Shown here: piece after piece, positions 1-8,287 of the stretch
How positions within the stretch are numbered: position 1 is the first letter of the stretch
Layout of the letters: each line of letters starts with the position of its first letter
DNA from: Bacteriovoracaceae bacterium UBA6200
GTDB lineage: Bacteria > Bdellovibrionota > Bacteriovoracia > Bacteriovoracales > Bacteriovoracaceae
Reading direction: 5' to 3'
Length of the DNA stretch: 64,000 bases
Assembly: GCA_002422605.1 (NCBI GenBank)
Contig: DISW01000006.1
Span: 6,665 to 70,664, forward strand
Program-made: the position numbers and the translations under genes
Notes under the pieces: model-generated
Databases searched by the model: none
What the model saw: the letters and a program-made list of their open reading frames with translations, nothing else
Told to the model about the DNA's origin: nothing

Positions 1-3000
1 GCCACCGCGCAAGACGGCACCAGCAGTGTAATTAAACCAACCGTGCCCCATGCCACAATATGGAGAAGAACCTGGAGTAGCACATATAGTGCCTGAAGCA
101 GCTCCATAACGAGTTTGTCTAATATCTCCACCACTCATCGTTGAAATATATCCATCGGCTCCGTTAGAGACGTTAGAATCGTTTGTTACCCATTCCCAGA
201 CGTTTCCGGCAAAGTCCCAGATTTTATTTCCATTAGATAGTGTGTGGGTTCGGCGTTGGGAATCCCAAGTTGATGATGAACATGTCTGTCCTGTTCCATT
301 ACATGGATCATTATCATCAGTAACCGTAGCAAGAGCACTTGATGGTGCATTGTCTGAGTGACCGCGATTAAGTTGTCCTGAAGCCACTGTGCCAGAATCC
401 CAATTGCTTGCGGCGCCTGCAATGTTTCTGGCGATTGTTTGCCATTGATCGTTTGAAATCATATCGTAACCAGAGCCTAGTGCTTGGCATTTACTTCTTG
501 ATGTTGGGCGATCAATACTTACCCAAGGTGTGCCAGTTGCTTGCGAAACCGCTGTTCCGTACCCGTCGTTTTTCATTTCATATTTAGAAACACAGAACTG
601 CTTAGGAAAATATGTCGTATTTGCTGGAACTAAAATATAGTTTGTCGGACAGGTCACACTTGGAGAAGATACAGCGCTATCAACATAAGCCTTATTGGCG
701 ACCTGATCAGCTGCTGTAGGATTTGGTACTCCGTCAATTGTTCCAACTGAAAGTGTTCCACCTGTTTTATCTAGCTTGGTTGAACCTAAAGATGTAATTT
801 GTGCCTGCAATTTTCCAAATGCTACAAGTATTGAATCCGTTGATGCTATAACCGCATTAGTTGCTGTTGATAATCCATCAAGTAAAATTGCTCTTACGTC
901 TGCCGCCAAGCTTGAAGTGTTTTGTTTATTGCCAAGATCAGTCGTAAGATTTGTAATTTTACTTTGAGCGATTGATCCAGCAAGGTCGGCATCCGCTATT
1001 GTTCCATCTAAAATATGAGTTGATGTAACTGTGCCTGTGCCAAGTGCTCCTTGTTTAGCATTTAATTGAGTTTGAATGGAGCTTGTTACTCCTGATAAAT
1101 ATCCAAGCTCTGTACTTGTAACAGAGCTTGCGACAACAAATCCACTTCCGTCGGTTGCAAGTGCTTTACTGGCACTTGGTGCTCCAAGATTTAATCTTGA
1201 TGGATCAATGGTTTGAACGCCGTTTGTATCCCATTGGATAAAGCTTCCTGAGTTTAGTTTTAAAGCTAGAGCATCAAAGACTGCATTTTGAGATGGAGCA
1301 ATATTTGTAACGGCATCTGCAATGGCATCTGCCACGGTTGCGGTTCTTGCTCTGGCATCAGTAAAATAAAGATTAGTATTTTCAGAAACTGCTAAGGTAT
1401 CCAGCGTCTGAAAAGTTTTATCGCCACGATAATATTGTGCCGATGTTCCAGCGGTTAAGCTTCCTTCTTTGTTATTAATTTGTGCTTGAAGTTTTCCAAG
1501 AGAGACTTGAACAGTATCACTTGTGGCAATCGCGGAATTGGTAAGAGTCGGAGCCGTTATTGGGGTTCCTAATACTCTTGCATCTGTATGATAAAGATTT
1601 GTTCCTTCGTTAATATTTGTAGTTGTTAAAGTCACAACTCCTGTCGAGCCGTTTACACTTGTTACTGGTGCTGATGGAATGGCAATCCAACTTAAAACGC
1701 CACTCGCATTTGATGATAAAACCTCACCAGCATTTGGTGCAGCTTGGGGAAGTGTATAAATAATATTTGCACCTAAAATGTCAGGTGCTTTAAAGCCTGT
1801 GTAGTTAGTTCCATTCGCTACGAGTTCATAAAATCTAAATTCACCAGTCTCACCTGCGTTTGTACCGAAAGGATTAATAGTCCCAGCGTCTTGTTGATTT
1901 GTTGTTATCTTTCCAGAATTTTGTTTGTTGTTTAATTGAGTTTGAATGGAGCTAGTTACTCCTGAAAGGTAACCAATCTCGGTATTAGTCACACTTGATA
2001 CTGTAAGCTCACCTGTTGTTCCGTTGGTTAATACAGCTCTATTAATTGTGCCAGAATAAGCCCCTGCTCCAGCATTATCAGTCACACATGTTAGAGTTGT
2101 ACCATCGCCCTTTAAGACTTCTCCAGCATTACAAGTAGGAAGTGCCGCTTTGGCAAATGCTGTTACATTGGGATCAGTTTCAGTGAAAGTTGATAATTTT
2201 GAATTTAATTGTGTCTGAATATTTGAAGTGACTCCTGATAAATAGCCAAGCTCCGTTGAAGTCACCGATGAAGCTGTTGGATTAGAAGAACCATTTGTCA
2301 CAACAACTCTGTTCGCTGTTGTTAAATTAAGTCGAGTTGGGTCAATGGTCTGCACACCTGTTGTTGACCAATCAACAAACGATGATGAGCTTAGTTTTGC
2401 ATTTATCTGAGTTTGAATATCACTTGTGACGTTTGATAAATAATTTAAAATTGTCGTTGATATAGATGAAGTTGCTAGTGCCCCTGCTCCGTCCGTAACA
2501 ACTGCTCTACTTGCCGTGCCTGAAAATGCTCCTGCACCAGAACTATCAGTTACACAACTTAAACTTGTTCCATCTGCTTTTAATACTTGTCCAGCTCCAC
2601 AAGTAGGAAGTGTAGTTTTTGCAAACGCCGTGACGTTTGGATCAGTTTCTGTATAAGTGTTTGCGGAATTTACCCAATTCGTTCCATTAAATTTTAAAAC
2701 TTGCCCATTTGCTGGTGCTGAAATAACAACGTCGCTTAGATCGTTTAAGTCTGCTGTGATATTACCTGTTCTTCCAAACACGCTCAGAATTGCTTGTGAG
2801 TTATCAATGCGATCAAAAGTTGTACCATTAAAAACGTGCCAATCCCCTACTTGATATGCTCCGCCTGCGACACTAACAATCCAATATTCACCTGCGGTCG
2901 TTGCGGTAGGATCACCGGAGGTAGCATCCCACGATCCTCTATAATCAAGGCCGTTAACGTTTTTTGGTTTCCATTTTTGAGAGACAGCATCGTAAGCTAA

Positions 3001-3502
3001 GACCTGTTTATCTGTGGGAGTGATAGTACAATCAAAACCTTTACCACCTAATAGAGAATCACATAAAGAAAAATTTACTGTAAATGTTGAAGCCGCTTGT
3101 GCATTTGAAAAAATAAAATCAAAAAATTTTCCTGCGGCAAAGGTCACATTCGACATTGTATTAGCAATGATCGTTGTAGAAGTAAGGGATTCAATTTGTA
3201 AATTTGTGTTGGTACTTCCCTCTTTTATTTGAAAGCCACTTACATTGGTTAAATTTGTACCCGTGATAACGACTTGATGATTTACAACTTGGATATTTGA
3301 AACGGTAATGTTTAGAGATTCTTTCGGCGTGGATTTTTTTGGATTTTTTAAATTTACTTCGACTTCGTTTTTACCTATACAGCTCGATACAACGGCGACA
3401 ACTACAACGTAGCTGATTAGCTTATAGGGGGTGAGTGAGTGAGTGAGTGAGTGCAATTACCTTGCCAAACTTACCACCTACTCGTCCTAAAATCGTTTTC
3501 AT
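1..3502 (-). CDS. Giant tail-fibre-like lipoprotein with FGE-sulfatase domain, start out of frame (partial)
   Basis: An open frame runs without a stop from about 3456 down to the left edge, where the gene is cut. Near its start is a hydrophobic stretch (ISYVVVVAVV) followed by a lipobox SSC at 3387-3379, so the product should be a lipoprotein. The middle is Ser/Thr/Asn/Gly-rich with repeats of the type ELGYLSGVTSSIQTQLN, as in phage tail fibres and large surface adhesins. The end shows an FGE-sulfatase-like fold: WDFAGNVWEW near 230-200 and VLRGG at the edge. The best start is ATG at 3502-3500 (AAAGG upstream), but that frame passes through a TGAG repeat and stops after 26 codons. Losing one 4-base unit joins ATG to the lipobox frame. 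An in-frame TTG at 3456 could give low expression without a shift. I infer a surface or adhesion role. The family is known to be large and variable; the exact function is unknown. Confidence 0.8.
1066..2470 (-). repeat. Degenerate internal repeats of the giant lipoprotein gene
   Basis: At least four related copies of about 60 bases occur near 1066-1130, 1930-1995, 2205-2270 and 2403-2466. Each encodes a variant of (S/N)-x-T-E-L-G-Y-L-S-G-V-T-S-x-I-Q-T-Q-L-N. A second repeated unit encoding TETDPNVTAFAK and LPTCxAGxVLK appears twice (near 2130-2190 and 2590-2660). Such repeats are typical of trimeric or fibrous shaft regions and could recombine to change the length of the protein. Confidence 0.75.
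3431..3453. repeat. Tetranucleotide repeat (GTGA)5 at lipoprotein start
   Basis: Five complete GTGA units plus a partial GTG lie between the ATG at 3502 and the lipobox codons of the giant lipoprotein. In coding sense they read CTCA repeated. Four-base repeats inside a start region change frame when a unit is gained or lost, the classic contingency-locus arrangement. Here the ATG frame is off by one, and deletion of one unit or gain of two restores it. A G5 run (3427-3431) next to it is another place where one base could be lost or misread. Confidence 0.9.
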
Positions 3503-3581
3503 AGCATAACCTTTATTTTTACAATTCCACTTCTTCCTTTCTATTATCGTACATAACTAAATAATATTTTAAGGAAGAATT

Positions 3582-3662
3582 GTGGATTTTAAAAATCAGG
3601 AACTTATTGCCGAATTATTGCAATCTCAAGAACAAGACCAAAACGGTTTTGACAACTTTTAG
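3582..3662 (+). CDS. Possible 26-residue ORF or gene remnant
   Basis: A GTG-started ORF of 26 codons follows a good ribosome binding site (AAGGAAG, 4-5 bases upstream). It encodes an acidic, Gln-rich peptide (MDFKNQELIAELLQSQ...). I do not recognise it. It lies between the start of the giant lipoprotein and a palindrome with IS-like repeats, so it may be the truncated beginning of a gene interrupted by an insertion. Coding status is doubtful. Confidence 0.25.
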   Translation: MDFKNQELIAELLQSQEQDQNGFDNF

Positions 3663-3687
3663 TGGCGTTTGGATAAAAAAATAGGTG

Positions 3688-3772
3688 CTTTTTAATTGGA
3701 AGCCCTCTGGCCTCCAGTTAAAAAAGTGTAACCTATGTCTCCGGTATAAAGTGTAAAGGATGTGTCCGGAAT
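3688..3772. repeat. Palindrome plus 25-base tandem repeat, IS-end-like
   Basis: Positions 3688-3726 form an imperfect inverted repeat with 17-18-base arms (CTTTTTAATTGGAAGCC pairing with GGCCTCCAGTTAAAAAAG). Its T-run precedes the hairpin, so it is not a normal terminator. Directly after it two copies of a 24-base unit sit 25 bases apart (3724-3747 and 3749-3772), with 19 of 24 positions identical and both ending in CCGG. Repeated terminal units of this sort occur at the ends of some insertion sequences. No transposase is present, so this is at most a relic; the assignment is inference. Confidence 0.4.
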
Positions 3773-3782
3773 GCTCTCAAAA

Positions 3783-4136
3783 TTAAATCTGTTGGAAGCT
3801 CTCCAATATTGTCTTAATGGCCTTTAATTTATCGTGTGGCACCCTTTTAATAATACTGATGCAGTCAGAGCGAACATGCTCAGGAGTTTCAATCTTGCCT
3901 TTACAGAGGTCTAGAAAATAAGAATAGGTCACTCCATAAATATCCAGAAGCTTCATTATAAATTGGGGTTTAAGATCCACTCTCCCATTCTCTACATGGT
4001 TAATAGTCGCCCCTGACCTATCAATAATTTTGCCCACGTCCCTCATTGAAAGTTTGCGAAGCTCTCTTAAATATTTCAATACCTCCGCTTCTCTAGTCAT
4101 TACCTTGCGGTCACATCTTCGATTCTTCTTTTTCAT
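3783..4136 (-). CDS. XRE-type HTH regulator, 117 residues
   Basis: A short Cro/CI-type DNA-binding protein. A basic N-terminus (MKKKNRR) leads into a helix-turn-helix at about residues 20-70, with the typical HVENGR segment between helices. The C-terminal 40 residues (IIKRVPHDKLKAIKTILESF) closely match the C-terminus of the larger HTH protein at 9868-10479 (IMKRLPEEKLKIVSSLLQSF). The two are therefore paralogues on opposite sides of the CBASS operon. Repeats that look like operators lie upstream, within 4185-4257. The gene is divergent from the CBASS operon, so it may repress itself and perhaps the defence genes. The DNA-binding role is secure; the target is inferred. Confidence 0.85.
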   Translation of the reverse strand: MKKKNRRCDRKVMTREAEVLKYLRELRKLSMRDVGKIIDRSGATINHVENGRVDLKPQFIMKLLDIYGVTYSYFLDLCKGKIETPEHVRSDCISIIKRVPHDKLKAIKTILESFQQI

Positions 4137-4184
4137 TTTGCATTTTCTCCAATTGTTTTAGGTTAAAAATGCTCTTCAAAAAAA

Positions 4185-4257
4185 TACACAGAGTAGTCCA
4201 ATTATTTTGTGAAGTTACCTTCTCAAAAAGTATCGAAACCTACACAGCGTAGTCCAA
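4185..4257. promoter_or_regulatory. Repeated operator-like sites upstream of the XRE gene
   Basis: Two 17-base direct repeats differ at one position: TACACAGAGTAGTCCAA at 4185-4201 and TACACAGCGTAGTCCAA at 4241-4257. The second has the dyad CTAC-ACAGC-GTAG. A weaker third copy (GTAGCACAGACGTAGCAC) lies near 4280-4298. Their place directly upstream of a small XRE gene makes them good candidates for autoregulatory operators. No binding data are visible, so the role is inferred. Confidence 0.5.
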
Positions 4258-4425
4258 AAACATGAATGAATTTTCAGAAGTAGCACAGACGTAGCACTTA
4301 AGTAGCATAATTCTAGTGATGTCAGGTGATTTTCTGTGATGAAGGAAGCCTAAGAACTAAATGACTGTTTTCAAACTGTTTCTAAGTGATTTAAAAGTCT
4401 TAATTGATCTTTTTTTGTGAGAGTG

Positions 4426-4478
4426 TCCACCATCGGAATCCGATGGTGGAGGTGGTGGGAATCGAACTCACTTCCAAA
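4426..4478 (-). other. tRNA/tmRNA 3'-end fragment with palindrome, candidate attachment site
   Basis: On the minus strand 4471-4444 reads as the 3' end of a tRNA or tmRNA: a T-arm (GTGAG, loop TTCGATT, CCCAC with one mismatch), an acceptor strand CACCTCC, then ACCA. No matching 5' half precedes it, because the CBASS leader and gene start there. The CCA end is part of a perfect palindrome (4426-4450, 11-base arms, 3-base loop). A 3' fragment of this kind is the usual scar of a genomic island integrated by a tyrosine recombinase. The sequence differs from the intact tRNA-Ala at 10768-10843, so the parent gene is not in this window. Confidence 0.5.
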
Positions 4479-4621
4479 AAAAGCTTCAGTAGGACAATCA
4501 GGGACTAAATCTAGTTAAAACAACCGTCAAAAAAGTGTCAGCCCCACTATATATAGTTATTTCACTTTTCAAAAGTTTAGACAAGGCTTAGCCTTTAACT
4601 AAGAAAGTTAAAGAGGTCTTC

Positions 4622-5770
4622 ATGTCGAAAACAACTATACCGGAAAAAACTAAAAACTTGTTGTGGGCTCAAGCAGCTGGAAGGTGTCAGTACAGAAACT
4701 GTAACGAGCCACTTTACCAGGATTTACTTACTAAAAGAAAAATGAACAAATCATACGTTGCCCACATAATAGCTGATGAGCCTGGGGGCCCAAGGGGCTG
4801 TCCCTTTCAATCACCTCTATTGAAAAAAGATCTATCTAATCTAATACTTCTTTGTGACACCCATCATCGCCTAATTGATATTGAAGCAATTGAAGAGCAC
4901 CCTACACATGTGCTTAAAGAGATGAAATTTGAACATGAAATGAGAATTTCAAGGCAAACAAGCGTTACTGAAGAAGGAAGAAGCCACCTCCTTCTATTTG
5001 GGGCCAATATAGGAGATCACAACCCCCTCCTCAATGAGAAAGATGCAGGAGTGGCAATATCACCGAAAAAATATCCTGAGGGTACGATTGAGATTGGTTT
5101 AAAGAATAGTGTTATTAAGGATAGCGATTCGAGCTTTTGGAAATTTGAAGTTATTAACCTTAGAAAACATTTTACCAGAGCTCTCAACATCATTGAACAA
5201 AGCCCTGTAAAACATCTATCTGTTTTTGCTATTGGCCCCATACCACTCCTTATCGAACTGGGAAGACTTATTGGAGATATTCAACCTGCCGAGGTCTATC
5301 AGCGTAGGCGAGAACCCTCCACATGGAAATGGGATGAAAAAGAAAGGGATGATATAGACTTTAAGGTTATCAAACCTGAGAGTATGCACACAAAGGTTGC
5401 TTTAAATCTTTCCTTAAGTGGGAGCATCAGTACCGACAGAATTGAAAAAGTTTTAGGTCAAGGCGTAAGCATCTGGACCCTTACGATTGATGAACCTAAC
5501 AACGACTTTCTTCATAGCAAAGAGCACTTAGCAGAATTCAGAAAAAGAATGCGTAGGCTCTTAGACGAGATCAAACTCCAGCACGGCCAAGAGACTGAAT
5601 TGCACCTGTTTCCGGCAATTCCTGTTTCAGTGGCCGTGGAAATTGGCCGAATCTGGATGCCAAAAGCGGATATGAAAATTCATATTTATGATCAGAATAA
5701 CGTATTAGGCGGGTTTGTTCTGGCACACACGATAGAAAATTTAACTTTCAACCAGGATATGTATGTTTGA
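4622..5770 (+). CDS. cap5: HNH-SAVED endonuclease effector of CBASS (Cap5-type)
   Basis: Effector nuclease that degrades DNA after binding a cyclic oligonucleotide signal. Residues 1-120 hold an HNH nuclease with C22/C27 and C78/H81 as likely zinc ligands, and H48, N73 and H82 in the HNH core (VAHII...DLSNLILLC..HH). Residues about 160-382 look like a SAVED sensor domain, with regions such as HLSVFAIGPIPLLIELGRLIGD and ELHLFPAIPVSVAVEIGR repeating the Rossmann-like SAVED pattern. The length (382) is normal for Cap5. A ribosome binding site (AAGAGG) precedes ATG, and the stop overlaps the CD-NTase start by 8 bases. In known systems 3'2'-cGAMP or related dinucleotides activate Cap5; the ligand here cannot be read from sequence. 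Confidence 0.92.
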   Translation: MSKTTIPEKTKNLLWAQAAGRCQYRNCNEPLYQDLLTKRKMNKSYVAHIIADEPGGPRGCPFQSPLLKKDLSNLILLCDTHHRLIDIEAIEEHPTHVLKEMKFEHEMRISRQTSVTEEGRSHLLLFGANIGDHNPLLNEKDAGVAISPKKYPEGTIEIGLKNSVIKDSDSSFWKFEVINLRKHFTRALNIIEQSPVKHLSVFAIGPIPLLIELGRLIGDIQPAEVYQRRREPSTWKWDEKERDDIDFKVIKPESMHTKVALNLSLSGSISTDRIEKVLGQGVSIWTLTIDEPNNDFLHSKEHLAEFRKRMRRLLDEIKLQHGQETELHLFPAIPVSVAVEIGRIWMPKADMKIHIYDQNNVLGGFVLAHTIENLTFNQDMYV

Positions 5771-6890
5771 CCCAAATTTAAATCAATTAGACCTCTATTT
5801 TAACGAAATCTACAAAAACTTGGACATCCCTGCGCATCTTCTAGCAACTGCGAACCAGAGATACATGGATCTAGCAGAATGGCTAAAAAAAGACAGCGAG
5901 AAAAGGTTCAATTCTAATTCTATTTTATACCCTCAAGGATCTATTTTACTAGGTACACCTGTAATGCCAGTAAAAGCTAGGGACGACTTTGATTATGACC
6001 TCGTATATCTTAGGGAAATTAAGAAAGAAGGTATTACTCAGAAGGAGCTAAAGAAACAGGTTGGTGACCAACTTAAGGCCTACATTGAATACTTAAAGGA
6101 AGAGAACTCTGATGATATTCCTACATTGATGGAAGGCAAAAGATGCTGGACCTTGAAGTATCCTAAGTTTCATATGGATATTCTGCCGGCATTACCGGAT
6201 GAAGAGGGAGAATATAAAATGAATGCAAAAGATGGAATTATTATCACCGATAAAGACCTTCACCACTGGCAATACAGTAATCCAAAAGGCTATAATGCTT
6301 GGTTCAAATATCAAATGCGTCAATCCATCCATGAAGAGAAAGTAAAACTGGCGAGGGCTTCAACTTTAGAAGTAGAGGAAATTCCCGATAACAATGTAAA
6401 GACGACGCTTCAACGAGCAATTCAGATTCTGAAAAGACATCGGGACTCCACTTTTAAAGGAGAGAAGGACGATAAACCGATCTCAGTCATTATCAACACA
6501 TTGGCCACTAAGGCCTATAAAAATTCCAGTAATCTTTATCAAACTTTGCAGGATATCCTTACTGAGATGGACAAACACATTGTAGAAAAAAACGGCGTCT
6601 ATATCGTTGAGAACCCAATAAATCCGAAGGAGAACTTTGCAGACAAATGGGAAAGATATCCCGAGAGGAAAAACGCCTTTTACTCGTGGCTAAAATCCGC
6701 AAAAGAGGAATTCATAGGCCTTGAAAGGAAAGGTAGCTTCTCAGAAATAAATGAGCGCCTACAAAAATCTTTGGGTAATGACGTTGTAACCGGAGCATGG
6801 AACTCATTTGAGAAGCTAAATGCGAAAAAGAATGCCCTTAATATCGCTGTTTCTAATATTAAAACTCCAACAAAACCATGGGTACCTTAA
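5763..6890 (+). CDS. CD-NTase (cGAS/DncV-like nucleotidyltransferase) of CBASS
   Basis: Signal synthase of the operon, predicted to make a cyclic oligonucleotide on phage infection. The nucleotidyltransferase core shows GS at 59-60 (QGSILLGT), the DxD pair at D77/D79 (DDFDYDLVY) and the third acidic residue at D139 (FHMDILPALP). The C-terminal half is helical and contains the NPINPKENFADKW segment typical of the bacterial OAS/cGAS-like group. It overlaps the effector gene upstream by 8 bases, and its TAA overlaps the next ATG, so the genes are translationally coupled. All catalytic residues are present. The clade and product are not assigned; pairing with a Cap5-type effector suggests a cyclic dinucleotide, which is inference. 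Confidence 0.93.
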   Translation: MFDPNLNQLDLYFNEIYKNLDIPAHLLATANQRYMDLAEWLKKDSEKRFNSNSILYPQGSILLGTPVMPVKARDDFDYDLVYLREIKKEGITQKELKKQVGDQLKAYIEYLKEENSDDIPTLMEGKRCWTLKYPKFHMDILPALPDEEGEYKMNAKDGIIITDKDLHHWQYSNPKGYNAWFKYQMRQSIHEEKVKLARASTLEVEEIPDNNVKTTLQRAIQILKRHRDSTFKGEKDDKPISVIINTLATKAYKNSSNLYQTLQDILTEMDKHIVEKNGVYIVENPINPKENFADKWERYPERKNAFYSWLKSAKEEFIGLERKGSFSEINERLQKSLGNDVVTGAWNSFEKLNAKKNALNIAVSNIKTPTKPWVP

Positions 6891-7612
6891 TGGCCTTAAA
6901 ACGGCGATACCTAGAAGATATTGAGAAAAGCCTAAAGCAGTATTCAGGCCTTAACCTCATAGTTGAAGGGAATGAAGTATCGTTGAAAGGGCAATGGTCC
7001 CTCGAACAAGATGGTATAGTCTTGCAAACGTATGACATTCTAATTTCTATTCCTGAAGATTACCCGGTTTGTGTACCAATCGTTTATGAGACAGGAGGTA
7101 AGATACCAAGAAAAATGGATCGCCATATAAATCCTTCCTCCGGTGATGCTTGCCTATTTGTAGAAGATGAAAGATGGGAAATTTGGCCAATAGGTGCCTC
7201 ATTCAAAGAATTCCTCGACGTTCCCCTGCGGAATTTTTTTATTTATCAAGCTTACTTCGAAGTCATGGGCCACTTTCCTCAGGGCGAAAGAAGTCATGGA
7301 ATAATCGGCAAGATAGAATACTTTTTGGAAAAATTTAATCTCGATTCGGAGGACACTGTCTTAAATATTCTAATGACTGCGGAAAGTCCTTCAACGCAAA
7401 ACTTATTGTGTCCGTGTGGAAAATCAAGAAAGCTTAAATATTGTCATGGCCCTGTAGTGCATCGTATGAAAACGAATATTAATTCTGAGATTTGGAATAA
7501 AACCATATTTCAGCTCAAAGAACGTCGGTTTGAACGAAGATCTCACTCTATTGAGAAGCGAATGAAAATTCAGGAAGACTTTTTTAACACTAGCCCCTTG
7601 GATATTTTATAA
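6890..7612 (+). CDS. E2-like conjugating protein with C-terminal SEC-C motif (type II-short CBASS)
   Basis: Residues 1-130 resemble a ubiquitin-conjugating E2 fold: the strand region YDILISIPEDYPVCVP, then RHINPSSGDACLF with C88 as likely catalytic cysteine. Residues 174-186 form a SEC-C zinc motif (CPCGKSRKLKYCH). No E1 or JAB-peptidase gene follows, which fits the short type II CBASS layout in which an E2-only protein primes the CD-NTase by covalent attachment. Chosen start is the ATG overlapping the CD-NTase stop (TAATG); an in-frame ATG at 6878 is an alternative. The SEC-C tail may bind partners or nucleic acid; its role is inferred. Confidence 0.85.
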   Translation: MALKRRYLEDIEKSLKQYSGLNLIVEGNEVSLKGQWSLEQDGIVLQTYDILISIPEDYPVCVPIVYETGGKIPRKMDRHINPSSGDACLFVEDERWEIWPIGASFKEFLDVPLRNFFIYQAYFEVMGHFPQGERSHGIIGKIEYFLEKFNLDSEDTVLNILMTAESPSTQNLLCPCGKSRKLKYCHGPVVHRMKTNINSEIWNKTIFQLKERRFERRSHSIEKRMKIQEDFFNTSPLDIL

Positions 7613-7615
7613 AAT

Positions 7616-8278
7616 ATGAATGACCTTATTGAATATTCAAGTTTAGAAAACTTTGCTGACAAAAATGTCTTTATCGCATTCGTTTTCGCTAAATCGCCTG
7701 CCAAAACTTTCTCCACAGCTCTTTCAATTGCAAAGAAGGCACATTATTACAAAGAAGTTCACCACGAAACAACGAAGTATGTTGCAGCTTTCAAACAGGA
7801 TCAAGAAGGTTCTATGAACGCACATAATCTTTTTCAAATTATAAAAGGATGGAAGTCTTTAAAGATTCTTACAAGGGAAGGTCTTCAGTCCGGCTTCCTT
7901 CGGGTTTCAGAAACTCTGAATTGCTATACAAACTCTTTTACCTCTGAAAGTGATACATCATATTGTCAAAAAGATTATAAAATTCTTCCAAGCATGGAAG
8001 AAGTTAACCAATTCATAAGTAATCTTGACGCTAAAGACTTAGCTAAAACTGGTTTTCATACACTTCCTTGTAAGTTGCTTTATGGATTTGCCTTAACCGA
8101 ACTTAGCCTCATGAAACATCCTGATCCACAAGAGAATTTATTGCATACCGCTAATAATCGTTCATGTATATGGTGTCCCAACTTCAATATGAATAACTAC
8201 ATTCGAGTCTATGCAAAAGAAGAAGTTCAGGAAGAGACTACTTTAATTGAAAAATTAAAAAACTTACTTAGGAAATAG
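7616..8278 (+). CDS. Unrecognised fourth gene of the CBASS operon, 220 residues
   Basis: I do not recognise this protein. It starts 3 bases after the E2 gene in the same direction and ends just before a convergent gene, so it belongs to the operon. There is no signal peptide or membrane segment. The N-terminal half has alternating hydrophobic strands (VFIAFVFAKS, TTKYVAAFKQ); the C-terminal half has a Cys pair (SCIWCPNF near residue 185) and a charged helical tail ending in KLKNLLRK. C102, C118 and C152 are further cysteines. Position suggests an accessory, regulatory or second effector role, or a target or partner of the E2 protein, all inferred from position alone. Confidence 0.7.
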   Translation: MNDLIEYSSLENFADKNVFIAFVFAKSPAKTFSTALSIAKKAHYYKEVHHETTKYVAAFKQDQEGSMNAHNLFQIIKGWKSLKILTREGLQSGFLRVSETLNCYTNSFTSESDTSYCQKDYKILPSMEEVNQFISNLDAKDLAKTGFHTLPCKLLYGFALTELSLMKHPDPQENLLHTANNRSCIWCPNFNMNNYIRVYAKEEVQEETTLIEKLKNLLRK

Positions 8279-8287
8279 GTTATTTAC

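Noticed and set aside
776..3232. Several plus-strand ORFs of 60-75 codons
   Set aside because: They are antisense shadows of the giant lipoprotein gene and have no ribosome binding sites or family resemblance.
3431..3453. CRISPR or direct-repeat array
   Set aside because: The unit is only four bases with no spacers. No CRISPR repeat-spacer array was seen anywhere in the window.
4426..4450. Perfect palindrome as a rho-independent terminator
   Set aside because: The T-run lies on the wrong side for either strand, and the palindrome includes the CCA end of the tRNA-like fragment.
4441..4800. Full tmRNA (ssrA) gene on the minus strand
   Set aside because: Only the 3' end pattern is present; the body would have to overlap the HNH-SAVED gene and no tag ORF is seen.
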